In this document: positions 24,435-41,678 of the stretch, piece by piece
Numbering within the stretch: the stretch's first letter is position 1
Layout of the letters: every line of letters starts with the position of its first letter
Assembly (NCBI GenBank): GCA_003254905.1
Contig: QANU01013726.1
Span: 239,422-303,421 of the forward strand
Reading direction: 5' to 3'
Length of the DNA stretch: 64,000 bases
Source of the DNA: Nissolia schottii
Lineage: Eukaryota > Streptophyta > Magnoliopsida > Fabales > Fabaceae
The notes under the pieces: model-generated
Database searches by the model: none
The model's input: the letters and a program-made list of their open reading frames with translations, nothing else
Told to the model about the DNA's origin: nothing
Program-made: the position numbers and the translations under genes

Positions 24435-27400
24435 ATCCCCTGCAAGCTGGAGCATGAAAATTAATCATGCCAAGCTTGGAAATCAACCGAGAGAAAGGTA
24501 TAGGGACTAGCGGTTTGGTCCACAAGCATGCTAGTTGGTGATGGGTGGATATGGAGGGAAGACCAATAACACCATCTTGTGCTTTGTCTCTAACCACATG
24601 GGAATCAACCTCAATATGTTTTGTCCGCTCATGGAAGAACGGATTAGCAGCAATATGGATTGCGGATTGATTGTCACAATGAATGGGGACAGGTGCAAAA
24701 ACAAGAATGCAAAGATCAATGAGCAGGAAAAGCAACCACTGAACTTCGCAAGTGGCTTGGGCAAGAGCCTTGTACTTCGCCTTAGCAAAGGATTGTGCAA
24801 TAGTGGTTTGTTTCTTGCTTCGCCAACAAACTAGTATAGAACCAAGGAAATAACAATAACCAAAAATAGACTGTCTTGTTTCAGGGCATGCTCCCCAGTC
24901 AGCATTCGCATAAACTTGCAGAGAAAGTGGAGATTTGGAAGAAAACAAAATGCCATTCGCAGGGGATCTTTTCAAGTAACAAAGGATCTTATGAGCTGCC
25001 TGCAAGTGTTGACGCGTGGGCTTGTCGGGAATTGACTCAGTTTGCCAACAGCATAACTAATGTTTGGTCGGGTATGAGTAAGTTAAAGCAGTATGCTAAC
25101 CAGTCGCCTATATTCAGTGGAATCAGGATCAAACTTAGAATGATAGTCCATAGGAGTGGACATCGGTTTGCAATCTAGGAAGCCATAATCTGAGAGTAAA
25201 CCCAAGCAGTACTTCCTTTAGTAAAGGGCAATGCTATGAGAGGAATGAGCAATTTCCATACCAAGGAAAAATTTCAGATTACTCAGGTCTTTGATCTTGA
25301 AGAGATCATTAAGAAGATGTTTAAGAGCTACAATTTCATTTAGATCATTCCCAACTAGGACAAGATCATCAACATACACCAAAATCACTGTAAAACTGTA
25401 AGTGGTATGCTTGGTGAATAAGGAATAATCATGCTTAGACTGCATAAGACCAGAAGTAGTGAGAATTGAGACTAGTTTGGCATTCCATTGCCTACTAGCT
25501 TGCTTGAGGCCACATAAATATTTTCCTTGTTTGCAAACCATTGAGGAATCAGGTCCAGTGAGGCCAGGGGGAATCTTCATATACACTTCCTCATTAAGAT
25601 CACCATGTAAAAGTGTTGTATTGACATCCAATTCCTGCAAAAACAGCCCTTTAGAACAGCAATAGCAAGTAGCACTCTGAATGTAGTCATTTTAACCACA
25701 AGGCTAAAGGTTTCAAAATAATAAATTCCAACAGTTTTCGTAAAAACTTTTGCCACAAGGCGAGCCTTGTACCTCTCAATCGAGCCATTGGCATGATATT
25801 TGACTTTAAAGACCCTTTTGCAGCCAATGGGTTTCTTTCCTGGAGGAAGAAAAGTGAGAGTCTAGGTTTGGTTCTTTTTTAGAGCAAAAAGTTCTGCATT
25901 GATAGCCTACTGCCAACATGAGTGTTTGAGAGCCTCCTCATAATTCCTAGGCTCAGGGTTAGATGATATGGCTAAGGAGAATCTCTTGTGATTAGCACAA
26001 AGTGATGAATAAGATAAAAAAATCTGAGATAGTATACCTGTGATTGATGAATGACTGCTCAGGGACTGAAGAACTAGCCAACATACAATGATAATCAGAA
26101 AGGTAAGTGGGTGGCCTCTTGGGTCTAGTGGACTTCCTAGGCACCTGAGCTGTAGAATCAATTGGTATGGACTGTGGTGATGCACTAAGGGTAGGTTTAG
26201 GTATGCTAGTGGACTGATGATGCTGAGTAGAATTGGAAGTGTATGTATGAGTGTGAGATGGAGCTCTAGATGGTGGTAGGCATGATGCATGGCTATATGC
26301 ATGAGTAAACTCATCAGGGGAAATTTCATGATCATATCTATGCATAGCAGAATTATGAGTTGCAGGGTTAAGTTCAGATATGTGTTTGTGAGATGCATTA
26401 TCTCTCATTGTGAAAGGAAAGCAATTTTCATAGAATGTGACATTTCTTGATAAGAACAATTATCTATTAGCCAAATCATACATGATATAACCCTTGGTAC
26501 CCTCTTTAAGGCCTAAAAGGCACATTTCCTTGCTCTAGGATCAAGGTTCTTTCTTGCAGCCACAAGAGTAGAAGCAAATGCTAGGCAACCAAATACCCTT
26601 AAGTTTCTAAGGTCAGGCAAGGCCTGATATAGAATTTCATAAAGAGAACAATTTTTAAGGAGAACACTAGGTTGTCTATTGATTAAGTGTATTACATGAC
26701 TCACAACAAAATGCCAAAAACAGTGAGGAACGGAAGACTGAAAAATCAGTGATCTAGCAACAACAAGAATGTGTTGGTACTTTCTCTCAACAATGTCATT
26801 TTGTTGAGGAGTCTCCAAACTTGTCTAGTGAATAATTCCCTTTGTTGCATAAAATCTGTCATAAAGAATTCAATTCCATTATCAGTTCGAATTACCTTTA
26901 TCCTTCTGCTGAATTGGTTTTCAATCAATGCAGTAAATGAAACCACAAGATGGCATACTTCATATTTAGTTTTCATAAAATGTGTCCAAGTATATCTAGA
27001 TTTATCATCCATGGTAAGAAAGTACTAATGACCACTTGTAGAGGGAATAGCCAATGGCCCCCAAATATCCATATGTATGAGATCAAAACAATGTGCAAAT
27101 ACAGAAACACTAGATGGAAATGAAAGCCTTTTCTGTTTAGCTAAATGGTATGTATCACAGGCCTGAGTATTTTTTACATTGTCAATGTAATCAAATTTGG
27201 AATGCATTACATTCAATTTATCATAAGAGATATGTCCTAATCTATAATGCCAAAGGGAAATTCTACTTGTTGCTACAAAAATGCTAGCACATATGTTTAG
27301 AGGCTTAGGTGAATGCATGCTGACTTGGTTGTCATGGTGATTTTGATTGTGCATCATGTAGAGGCCATTCTTCAGCCTAGCTGCTCCAATCATCCTCAAA

Positions 27401-28509
27401 GAGCTAGACTCCTATATATCACAAGTTTCATCATTAAACATTAATTTGCATTTCAGTGTAGTGGTCAATTAGAAATCAAATTGAAAGTAAAGGAAAGGAT
27501 GAATAGAACATCAGTTAGGTACAATTCAAGGGAAAAGACCATTGTTCCTGAAAATTTAGCTAAGGTGAGTGTGCCATCAGGTAATTTGACTGATATGGGA
27601 TGAATTTGGTGAAATGTTTGAAATGCATTGAGAAAATAGCACACGTGATCTGTAGCACATGTGTCTATTATCTAATGATTTAGGTTTTGGTGAACTAAGG
27701 TTAATATTGTGTGAGTAATACCTAATGGTTGTGATATGTAAGGTGACTTGGTTTACATTACGAGGAGAACTAACATTCTTTTGTTGTAGCAATACAAGCA
27801 ATGCTCGCCTCTAGTCTCGAGTGAAGTTCAAATCTGAATTCTCACCAATTTTCTTCAAGTTAGTGTTGTTTCAATGAGAACTAATGCTACTGATTTCATC
27901 ATTATCACTATCAGCAGAGATATTTGTTGCAATACACTCTCTATATTGCTACATTAGGTTTGGATATTTCTTAAAACAATGCTAAATAGGATGAGCAATT
28001 TTGCCACAATGCTAGCAAACCACATCAGCATCATAAGCTGTGTTAGGTTTACTATTCTATGAACTGCCATTGTTTCCTTTTCCATTTCCTCTCCTGCATT
28101 TCCTCTTCCTGATGAATGCCTTCCTTTACCCCTGCTTTTTCCACCTCTAGTAGCAGGTCTTGTATTTGCTCTATCTGAACTGGTAAAGAAAATCTTAGAT
28201 TATGGAGAAACAATGTTCATTTGTCTTTCTTGTTGAGCAAGCAAGGAAAATGCATTGCTTATGTTGGGGAGAAGTCAGATAAGTATGATCTGAGAGCGTA
28301 CCCCTGAGTGTTGGTCATTTAATCCTCTAAGGAAACGTACCACATAATCCTCCTTTCAATAATCCCTTGTGATCTTTAATCCACACACACATTGAACACC
28401 ACAAAGGCATGAAGGAATCGGCCTGAAACTGTCTAATTCCTCCCACACCGATTTCAATTTAGTAAAATAGGATGTTATGCTCAATCATGATGAAAAGTTG
28501 TTGATACCA
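24435..28509 (-). pseudogene. Copia gag-pol remnant, multiply broken
   Basis: Pieces seen from 5' to 3' on the minus strand: a gag zinc knuckle of CX2CX4HX4C form near 27970-28020 that contains stops; the GAG-pre-integrase motif LWHYRLGH followed by DLIHMDIWGP (27025-27399); integrase core pieces with RTDNG (26746-27012) and NDIVERKYQH (26513-26818), which are in different frames; reverse transcriptase with YVDD (25218-25640); and RNase H with ANADWGACPETRQS and KHIEVDSH (24435-25005). Frameshifts and stops, for instance just after IPSTSGH near 27025, separate the pieces, so no polyprotein can be made. Copia pol normally encodes protease, integrase, reverse transcriptase and RNase H for copy-and-paste movement. 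Confidence 0.9.
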
Positions 28510-28753
28510 TGTTAAAGTGATAGCTTGTAGAGAAAAATGAAAACCAAATTGAGATTGAATGAAATGAATAATGCTTGTTAAGTTTATTATTCACAACTAT
28601 GGTCTTTATATACAAGGATACACGCATTGCTTAAGTTACAAGCTTTAGTGTGAAGGGAAGCACTAAAGCTTAACTAACTAACTAACTAACTTCCCCAAAT
28701 ATAGCTAACTCACCAACTTCGCATAATTGCCTAACTAACTTTACTTGGTAACA
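28510..28753 (-). repeat. 5' LTR of the Copia element
   Basis: 244 bp partner of 24195-24434. The primer-binding site follows on the inner side and target duplication CTAAT on the outer side. Confidence 0.93.
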
Positions 28754-28793
28754 CTAATTATAATAACTACATAATTACTATTACTCCCTCCAT

Positions 28794-29082
28794 TTTTTAA
28801 TTATCTACTTTGAGTTGTACATGAGTATTAAATAAATGATTAAAAAATATGAAAATAATAAAAAATTAACAATATTTTATATGATTATCCTTATTTAATA
28901 TAGAGATAATGAAAATATCTAAAGTTATTAATAGTGTATAAACATGAGAGAAGATTTTTATTTAATAGGGGTATAATTAAAAAAATAATAATTAATGTGG
29001 TATAAATTTAGCAAGTGGATAAATATTTATAAAAATATTAAAATAGAAAAGTGGACCAGTAAAAATAAAAAAATGAAGGAAG
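28794..29082. mobile_element. Stowaway-like MITE
   Basis: Starts CTCCCTCCATTTTTTAATTA after a TA and ends with an imperfect inverted copy (AAAATGAAGGAAG) before a TA. No coding capacity. A diverged relative lies at about 42365-42606, sharing the central GTGTATAA...GAGAGAA...TTATTTAATA stretch. Confidence 0.65.
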
Positions 29083-31214
29083 TACTAGTTTGGTGCATGT
29101 GTTATGTATGAAAATTATTTTAGATTTGTTGATATTTTTAAATGTTAGGTAAGAAAATGTAAGTTTTATATTAGAAAATATTTAGTGAGTTAAATTTAGT
29201 GAAATTCAAATTAAAAAAAATTATAAGGTATGATTTAGCGAAAATTGTTTTGGTGAAAAAATTCTCTCCAAAATAAATGGTGAGAAAAATTTAAATATTT
29301 AATTAATATAGATTATAACGCTTTTGACCGGGTTTACACATGAAAATTATTTTAAAAAATTGTTATTACTAATACATGGGTTAGGGGTGAAATTGGCACA
29401 CGTGACCCTGACTTTAGGTATTTAAAAAAAACTTGAAATTAGCACACGAGACACCAATTTTAGAAACTATACAATTGTAAATTTTACAATGAACTTATTA
29501 TTAGGTTTTTTTATATTTTTGTTTTTTTTAAATCCCGCTTTTGAGAATTATAGTGTGTGTGTATATAGATATAATATATATTATTTTGTTTTTCTTTTAA
29601 ATCAATCCGTGTTAATATTTTTATTGGCAAGATTTTTATTTTATCTTATCTTCTACCCACAAACTATCTTTCATTTTCCATATTTTATAACGTCATTAAA
29701 ACGGTGGGCCATTTTAGCAAGTCAAATGATTATTAATTAAAATAAAATGACATTTACCCTGACCTTTTCGTTTTACCAAACTACTTTGATTAGATGCACT
29801 ATTTTTTATTGGCATTCACTTTCGGTGGGCTACTAAAAAAACCATAAAACCAAAGACCAAGTCATGCATGACATGATTTGTATCTAATTACTAGTCAGTG
29901 TTTATTTATTACAATGAGACAAAAATATTAAGGCACAAGGATAAAAATCTTATTTGTTTATAAAGATAAACACAAATGTCTTAGAATAGAAAATTTTTAT
30001 ATTGTCTCTACTTCCATTTTACGGGGGCACGGGGATACTTTTAGAGTATGATAATCTATTTTTTTTATTAAATTAATGAATAAAAGTATTTTAAGTCATT
30101 TAGAGTGTATTTTTTGTCTTACTTTTATTAAATCAAACAAAATATAAATACGAATAAATGTGTCTTGCACACTGTCACTATACAAAATATAAGACTGACT
30201 AAATATGTCTCTGCCTTTATGTCTTCATCCCCATGTCTCTGCATTTCAATTTTATCTCAGAAACCAAACATAGCCCTAGTCTACTAATATTGTTGTGGGG
30301 GATGTTTTGTACACACATGTTTATTTATAATAAACTTAAATAATAATAATAGTAATAATAATAATAATAATTTTTTTATAATGAATAATTTTTTTTAGTA
30401 GATGAGAGTAATTTTAAATAAAATATATCAAGATTTGTAGAGTTTTTTAAAATAAAAATTAATGGTATTTATTTTGGTTAGTAGTGAAACTAAAATTGGA
30501 ATTGTAAACTATTTTGTTATAGATATGTCAAAATTTGAATTAAAAAATATGATATTAGTGGGTTAAGGTGTGATGTTAAAAATTAAATTAGGAAAGATAA
30601 AGCAAAGCAATTTCACTATTTGTACACCTTAAAAATAATTGTCTAACAAATAAATAAACATTACAAAATAGAAAAACAAACATCATATACCAGAGAAACA
30701 AATATTGTCATCAAAGATTTTTACATATCAGTGATGAGTTTAGTATTGCTACAAAACAAAAAACAAATATTGTCCTCAAATATTTCTATGTGCTCATGTA
30801 CACATGTTTTAAATACTTTTTTTTGTATTTGACAATGTTTGTTTTTTTTTGTTTTGTAATGTTTATTTTTTTTATATTGTTTATTTATCAGTTTTGGTGA
30901 CTGTTAAGTGACTATTTTTTATGTGTATAAATAACATTTTTGTAAAGTTAATAGAGTCACATAGATTTGTGTTAGTGGTATGAAATAAGTTAGTGTTAAT
31001 GTGATTAAGAGAAAATAGATTTGGTCAGGAAATTTTCTTCCAAAACATAGATGAAAAAAATCTAAAAGTTTAATTAATATAGTATACTTGAATTAATTAC
31101 GCAAAAGAGACAAGTCAATTAATGAGTCCATTCTCAAGAGTGTTTACCAACTTATAAAAGCCAAACTTAGGGCACATTTGACATGTCGGATTAAGCCAGA
31201 TTGAATAAACATAC
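29083..31214. other. AT-rich spacer
   Basis: No gene recognised. It contains the diverged palindrome pair at 29386-29464, an ATA-rich microsatellite at about 30340-30372, and otherwise simple A/T sequence. Confidence 0.5.
29386..29464. repeat. Two diverged copies of the 33-bp palindrome unit
   Basis: Bases 29386-29418 (GGTGAAATTGGC, nine bases, CCTGACTTTAGG) and 29432-29464 (CTTGAAATTAGC, nine bases, ACCAATTTTAGA) match the 12-9-12 layout of the units near 14.4-15.0 kb with several substitutions. They are 46 bp apart start to start, close to the 49-50 bp spacing there. Sequence match is partial, so relationship is probable, not certain. Confidence 0.5.
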
Positions 31215-32451
31215 TGATGATTTTATATGGCTTAGAGAAGGGGGTTGAATCTAAGTAGTTATTTCATTTTCAGAAATTTTTTCGTTTAGATCAGAAAAGT
31301 TATTTCCCGAAACTTTAAGAGATAATATCTTGGATATCAAGGAGACAAGTTTTTCTGGAAATCCGAAATAACACTTTTTTTATCACATCAGGCCTCCTTT
31401 TAAGATTCAGAAATAAGAAGAAGTGAAAGGGAAAAAGAAGAATAAGCACCCAAGATTTATATTGGTTCGATTTTCAAATGTTAAGAATCTACGTCCAGTT
31501 CTTCAATCACCTCAAAGTTTTCCTTCACTAATTCGTCAAATACAAACACCAATGCAAGCTCAAAATTTATCTCAAATGTTCCTTACCAGATTTTCTAAAA
31601 ACAAAGAAATACTTAACAATAAAGAAAGATCAATATGACTTTTCTTAAGAAACACTCTTCACTTTTAGCCTTTTAACTCTCAAAACTCTCAAAAAACAAA
31701 ATAAGATTTTTCTCACAAAATGAACAATGATACCACAAGTATATAAGCAGAAAAACATATTCAAATCAGATCAGTCTTGAGAGGAGAAAAAGAAAGAAAG
31801 GATACGTAGGTTGCTTAGGCTTGATAGTAGGCTTTCGGCTCTCTCTTTTTCTAAATTTTGAATGGCCACTTCATCCTATTTTTAAGTTCTGATTTTTCAA
31901 GTCGTTGTCAGACTACAAGGATATATCCGTTGCAGGATTTGTTGAGTTGTCTAAATTTTATTGGTCCATGGTTGTCATTTGCTTCATAAAGTTGTCCTTG
32001 TGAATTTTGTGAGTTGTCATTTTTGCTTTTCCATGTACCAGAAATTATGGCACAATTATGTTGTCCTTTTCTTTCTTTTCTTTTTCGAAATCTTGCAGCA
32101 TGATTTGTGTTGACACAATGCTTGTACTTTCTTTTCTTGCTTTCTCCCCTTTCTTTCTTGAAGCTTTGGGCCTCAGCGATTTTGGGCCCTTGAGAAATTC
32201 TGGACCCTGGCTTGTGTGCTGAGGTCATGGGAGTGCTTAATCTGCCGCCTTAATTGTTGCATCTTGGGCTTTTTCTCTTTTGTTTTAAAATTATGGGTTG
32301 TTGTTACGTGTATGGGCCTGCAGCTTCTAAGCCCAACTATGCACATCATCATATGTTTGGTCTAGTGTTTATGCTACTGAAATACTTAACACACATATTA
32401 GAAAGTTCACATAATGTTTGTTATCATATTTATTTTCACTTTAAATCAACA
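31215..32451 (-). mobile_element. Solo LTR, same Copia-like family as 158-1930
   Basis: The two regions share blocks in the same order: GGCTTAGAGA and a G run with TGAATCTAAG, GGAGACAAGTTTT, GAATCTACGTCCAGTTCTT, then at the other end ACACA..ATTA.AAAGTTCACATA..GTTTGT.ATCA and a TGTTGA start on the minus strand. This copy is about 1.24 kb against about 1.77 kb for the other. No internal domain or second LTR adjoins it, so it looks like a solo LTR. No convincing target duplication. Confidence 0.6.
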
Positions 32452-34570
32452 CTTATCTAGTCTATTATTATTCATCTAGTGTTTGACACACATTGAATTA
32501 GGATAAGTTAATCCATTAAAGGCTTTTTAAGTATCATTTTAATTGTTAAGTTAATCTAACTTATAAGGGTGAGATTAAACTTGATAAGGGTGTGATGAAT
32601 AACAAATTATGGAATAAAATAAAAAATAATAATAATAATATTAATCATAATAATAATAAATTTAAAAAAAAAAGGTTAACTTATCCTATCAACCCTTATT
32701 TTATGTTATCTTAAACACTGTATTGAAATTTAATCAAGTCTTATTATATCCACTTTTACTTTATCAACCCTTATACTATCTGTTCTTATTTTATCCAACG
32801 TGCCAAGCGACCCCTGTTGATGAATATAATATTAATTAATGAAAAAAATATTCGATATCAAATTTAATGGTTTAGCCTATAGTGCTACATGTTATGAGAA
32901 CAAAGGGACATATTGAAGGGACCATCTAAGGACTGCCACAAGGTTAAATAGCATATAAGCAAGTCTATGTTACCGACACTACAATATATTTAATTTTTAA
33001 CAACATTATTAAATTTTAACACCTTATAAAATATTGCTAAAAACATATAAAATATTACTAAAAGTTTAAAAAACTTAGTAAATAATAATATATTAAAATG
33101 TTAAAAATCTTTAGCAGCATAGCTTAAAGATAACACACTTAATATTGTTAATGTGAATAGGAATGTTTTGTTCACAATTTAACAATATTATTCAAATATT
33201 ACTAATTTTCATTGGTGTTATGTCTCAGTAACCATCTCTCCCAAAATAGGATTGTGAATAATCGAATCCTTAACCTTCTACTTATAATAACTTTGATACC
33301 ATCTTTTTAAAAAATTTAAGCTGATGGGAGAAGACAACTTTTATAATTTTATATTATCTCTCTTTACATTGTGATGAGAGTTCCTCGTTCCCATTGCCAC
33401 AACATTGGATAATATATAGTTCCCGGGGCATGAATCATGCCACTGTATTTACAATGCCTTTGTTGCTCTTTTGAAGGCGTGTTAATTAGTTTGTGGTATG
33501 AGGCTTGCCATGAAGCTTTAATGGAACAAAACTTGTTTTTCATGCGGGGAAAATCATGTTGTGGTTGGAGACAGCAATCATTGATGTACATGGTGACATG
33601 GACAGTTGCCATAAATATGTGCATGTATATTGTTTAGAATAATTGTGAATTTAAGATTGACTATTGTCATGGAACTGGTTAAAATAACTAAAATGGTAAG
33701 TTTTAAGTTTATAAAATCTTCATTATTATTAAAATCATACAAATTTTATCTTATGCAATACAAACTTTTTCTTTTTCTGCTTTTCGTTGATTTTGCAGTA
33801 TAAGAATATACAATCAATTGGGTTACTGATTGAACTCCATAACAACCCATCATCAATAGATTCAAGCCTCGATTTTTTCGGCAGGCCAAGCCCAACCTAG
33901 AAGTCCAGTACAATTTGGGCACCAAAAATATATAACTTTCCTCCTTTTGCTCTAACTACAACCCAATTATTAATTATCATCACGACCAAAAATATGAGTT
34001 GTCCTTATGACAAAAACAAAAATATATTATGATTATTAACTCGGCCAATCTTTTTTTTGTGTGTGTGAATTATCTTATTAAAAGTAAAAAAAAATATACA
34101 GCCAAATAGGGCATAACTATAATTTTTGACAAACCATATGATCATAATTTTTTTTTCTTGTATTGATACTTAAACTCTGATTGACAGTGAAATTAACTTA
34201 TTTAACTTGAGATACTATACATTTTTCATATGATTGTAGTTAAACTAAAGCATATGTAAAAATTTACTTATTTGTCTAAAAATTCATTATCACTTATCTC
34301 ACTTCTTTTTGGCACCTAATTTGTTTAAAAAAAATCTTAATAAGAAATATCAGTAAGTTTTTTTTTCCCTTTCAAACATGGCTTTATTAATTACTAAGAA
34401 GCAATTTGAAATTTTTAAAAACTGTTTTAATTTAATATATTTACTGTAAATATTAATTTAATGTGGTAAAAAATATGTTGAATTATATAAGAAGATGGTT
34501 TGTAATTAAGAAATAATTTGAAATGAACTTACAAACCATTTTAATTAATTTTTTAAATTGTCCGAAAGAA
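32452..34570. other. AT-rich spacer
   Basis: No gene recognised. It includes short inverted AT-rich stretches near 32985-33215 (repeats of AACAATATTA and similar) that could be a degraded MITE. Small open frames near 33364-33637 show no recognisable similarity. Confidence 0.45.
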
Positions 34571-34610
34571 TAGGTTAACTATTGAAAAAGAGAAAAATAA
34601 TGGTTAGAAA

Positions 34611-34904
34611 ATGGTATCCTTAGAAAATGGTTTTTATCAAGACATTCCAATTCCAGCCGAAGCCAGACAATTCTTCAACAACATTGTTGCATATAAGGAT
34701 ACAGTTTGTTTTATGTCCTACAGTTACAATAGAGAAGAATATCATGTTGATTTTTGGAAATTTCTAACTGAGTCAGGCGACGTGGTCTGGAACAAACTTT
34801 TTATGGTATCAGAAATTGATGCCGTAGAAACTCCTGTAATGTGTATTGGAGACCTTTTAGCGGTGCTCATAGATGATATTGGTACGTNCCTTTTCCATGT
34901 TTAG
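34611..34904 (+). pseudogene. Fragment resembling an F-box-associated domain
   Basis: A 90-odd residue open frame with FWKFLTESGDVVWNKLFMVSEI after a FMSYSYNREEYHVD-like stretch. The pattern of a repeated blade ending in a Trp-x-Lys-Leu-Phe phrase is like the F-box-associated interaction domain of plant F-box proteins. No F-box is seen upstream, and the frame runs into an N at 34887 and stops. It may be a gene fragment carried by the Helitron whose end lies at about 35294. Identification is tentative. Confidence 0.35.
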
Positions 34905-35261
34905 ATATTATGTAACTTCATGTAATAGGATGTAACTTTAAAGTTGTGGTCCATCTTACAATGTCTCATGCATACTGTTCATATTTATCGAATCTAATAT
35001 TAATGTCTTTAATATGTACAAAATCTACTCTTACCCAAAGAACATTCCCTTTTTTTCCAAATGCACGTATGTCTACTATACAATATCTTCAACCTTTTTC
35101 TCCTGACGTTTGGTGCCCCACTGTTCCTTATTTATTATAATAATATAATAACACACAGTTAAAAATAGGGTTCCATACGCATTGTGCAATGGTTACACTT
35201 ATTTACTTTGTATCGTAAAAAATATGGTCGTTCTAAATATATTCGCAACAATAGTTTGTCA

Positions 35262-35295
35262 TCCTCGCCGCGCATCGCTCGGGTTATAATCTAGT
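35262..35295 (+). mobile_element. Helitron-like 3' terminus
   Basis: A GC-rich imperfect hairpin (CCGCGC, ATC loop, GCTCGG at 35268-35282) in otherwise AT-rich DNA is followed within a dozen bases by CTAG and a T. A short hairpin just before a terminal CTRR, with insertion before T, is the hallmark of Helitron 3' ends. The 5' end (TC start) was not found, so the length of the element is unknown; the fragment at 34611-34904 may be inside it. Confidence 0.6.
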
Positions 35296-35745
35296 AATAT
35301 TAGATAATCTAACTTAAAATTAATCTTTAAAATAGTTTAACTTTGAAAATAGATTTTTTTTTTTTTACACTTAGAGTGTCCATCGTCAATAATACTGGTT
35401 ATTAATCTTCCCATAATTAAAAAGACAAGGGCAGCTAATAACACCTCGTAGTTAAATTGAAATTAGTTTAAAATAAATGTAAAAATATGTAAAAAGAAAG
35501 ATTAAAAGTGCTAATTAGATGAAGTCAAATCATTTAAATAAAATTATCAATTTTTAAAGAATTATAACATTACTCAACTAAGCCTTAATCCACTGCTAGC
35601 ACTCTAGCCTATTGTCATTCATGAAGATCTATTTTCCACACAAAAAATGTTAAAAATAGAATAAGATCAATTTTGAATTTTGTTGCTTGTTTGTTACTTA
35701 TAAAAAAACAAATCACGATTTCCACGTATCTAATTTTTCAAGTAT

Positions 35746-35753
35746 TATAAATA
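35746..35753 (+). promoter_or_regulatory. TATA box of CDC48
   Basis: TATAAATA about 165 bp upstream of the start codon, followed by a pyrimidine-rich leader with TCTTTCTTCTCTC typical of plant 5' UTRs. Confidence 0.6.
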
Positions 35754-35917
35754 GAATAGAAAAGTAGAAAACCTCACAAAAATATCAAAAAGATCTTTCT
35801 TCTCTCAACAGCAAGCTCTGGCCTTTTTGGGTTTGGTTTCATCGACGAACACAGCCCACCCCTTACCCACCAACCTCTTCTTTTTCTCTGATCTTTTTCA
35901 GTTCAATTCCAGCACCA

Positions 35918-40224
<4,307 letters not shown>

Positions 40225-41678
40225 GTTTTTTATAAGTGATGTATGTCTTTAGACTTTCCCTTCAAAAGCAGTTACTTACACTTTGGAGCCTGTTGTTTAT
40301 TTTGCTTTTCATATACTTAAATTATCCTTAAAAGGTGAAATTCAGATATGGCATGTTCATATTGTGGATGAGATTTTTAATGTTTTAGAAAATAAGGGCA
40401 TGTTGTGCATTCTTGGATGGTCTCACCCTGAGATGTTTCAAAAATCACTGAAGGACCTTAACATGGTTTTCTCAGTGAGAAAGTGAGGATTTTTTACTAT
40501 TAAATCAATGAAATGCGTTGTGCCCATATCTTATTAAATAATCTAATGGTGGAAACCTTTTCATTTTCATTTCAAATTCAGATTAGTGACAACACGATTT
40601 GGCATTGGCAGCAAGCAAGTTGGGTTCTTATATATAGCAAAACTAAACGAGTTACTAATGTGTGCCAATAATTGGCATTGATTTGTTGATAAATTGGTTT
40701 TGTACTGAGACAGGAATGTCTTGAAATTTCAGGCCAACGAAACAAACCATGTACTGAAAATGGAAGTTTTTTTTGAAAAGTATATAAAAAGTGAGATATG
40801 TATTCTTCTCTGGAGTTTATTTATTTATTTATATGGCACAAACATTTTTAGGCTTAAAAGAACTATACATAATACACCCATTAGTTGACTTTGGCATTGA
40901 TCATAGGTAAGCCAACAAATTGGCCCCTCGGAGGAGCCTGTGTATGAAACAGATGCAGAGCAAGCATTTTGGCATGCCAGATTTTTGCATCAGCCTCCAT
41001 AGCCAATGAAAGAAAATCAAACTTGGGTGTATATTATATAGTTGGAGTCATGTTATTTGTACATAATTCATCAACATCAAATACAACATTTCTCTCATTA
41101 TTAATATACACAACACTCTTTTATTTTGATAGCCATATATCATTTTTTTTTTGGAGGCCAAGGTTTCAAATGATTCCTAGACAAAGGAAGCCGTACATGC
41201 TCCTTTGGACATCCAAGTATATCAAATACAACCAATAGCAACAAAAACACAAGGCTATAAAAAAGTATGCTAAATATGCTACATGGGCCATGTACCTGTC
41301 TACAACACCAAAATTCATATTTCCATATATAGTACGGTTTCAAATTTAAGCACATTATTATTGACTAGCTATATTACATGCTAAGAGGTTTGTGACAACA
41401 TAAAAAAAAAAAAAATCAAATACCGTTCTGACATTCTCTCTTTTTTTAAACATTTGGCCAATGTCTCACATTAGCTATACATCATAATAATTGGAAAATA
41501 ATGGGTCACCAACATGTTCCCCTTTCCCAATTCACATCATTCAAAATTGTTAACAGCAAATCAATCACAATAAAAACCATACACGATTTTCCTCATCTTC
41601 TAGGTCATCCTTGCTCTTGTAAAAAAACCATATACATGAAGCAAGACAAAGCCTCTTCCACTAAAAAAACAACATAAT
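40225..41678. other. CDC48 3' UTR and AT-rich spacer
   Basis: The first few hundred bases are probably CDC48 3' UTR. The rest carries no recognisable gene. Bases nearest 41678 are likely the 3' UTR of the minus-strand peptide gene. Confidence 0.5.

Larger units (their letters stand above)
24190..28758 (-). mobile_element. Ty1/copia retrotransposon with two LTRs and 5-bp target duplication
   Basis: LTRs lie at 24195-24434 (3') and 28510-28753 (5'), both TGTTA...TAACA on either strand. The element is flanked by CTAAT at 24190-24194 and 28754-28758. Next to the 5' LTR the minus strand reads TGGTATCA, a primer-binding site for initiator tRNA-Met. Next to the 3' LTR is the purine tract GCAGGGGAT. 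Internal order on the minus strand is gag, integrase, reverse transcriptase, RNase H, as in copia. Total length is about 4.56 kb. The two LTRs differ at many positions by eye, including small indels, so insertion is not recent. It lies about 1.4 kb upstream of the ABCG start codon. Confidence 0.95.
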
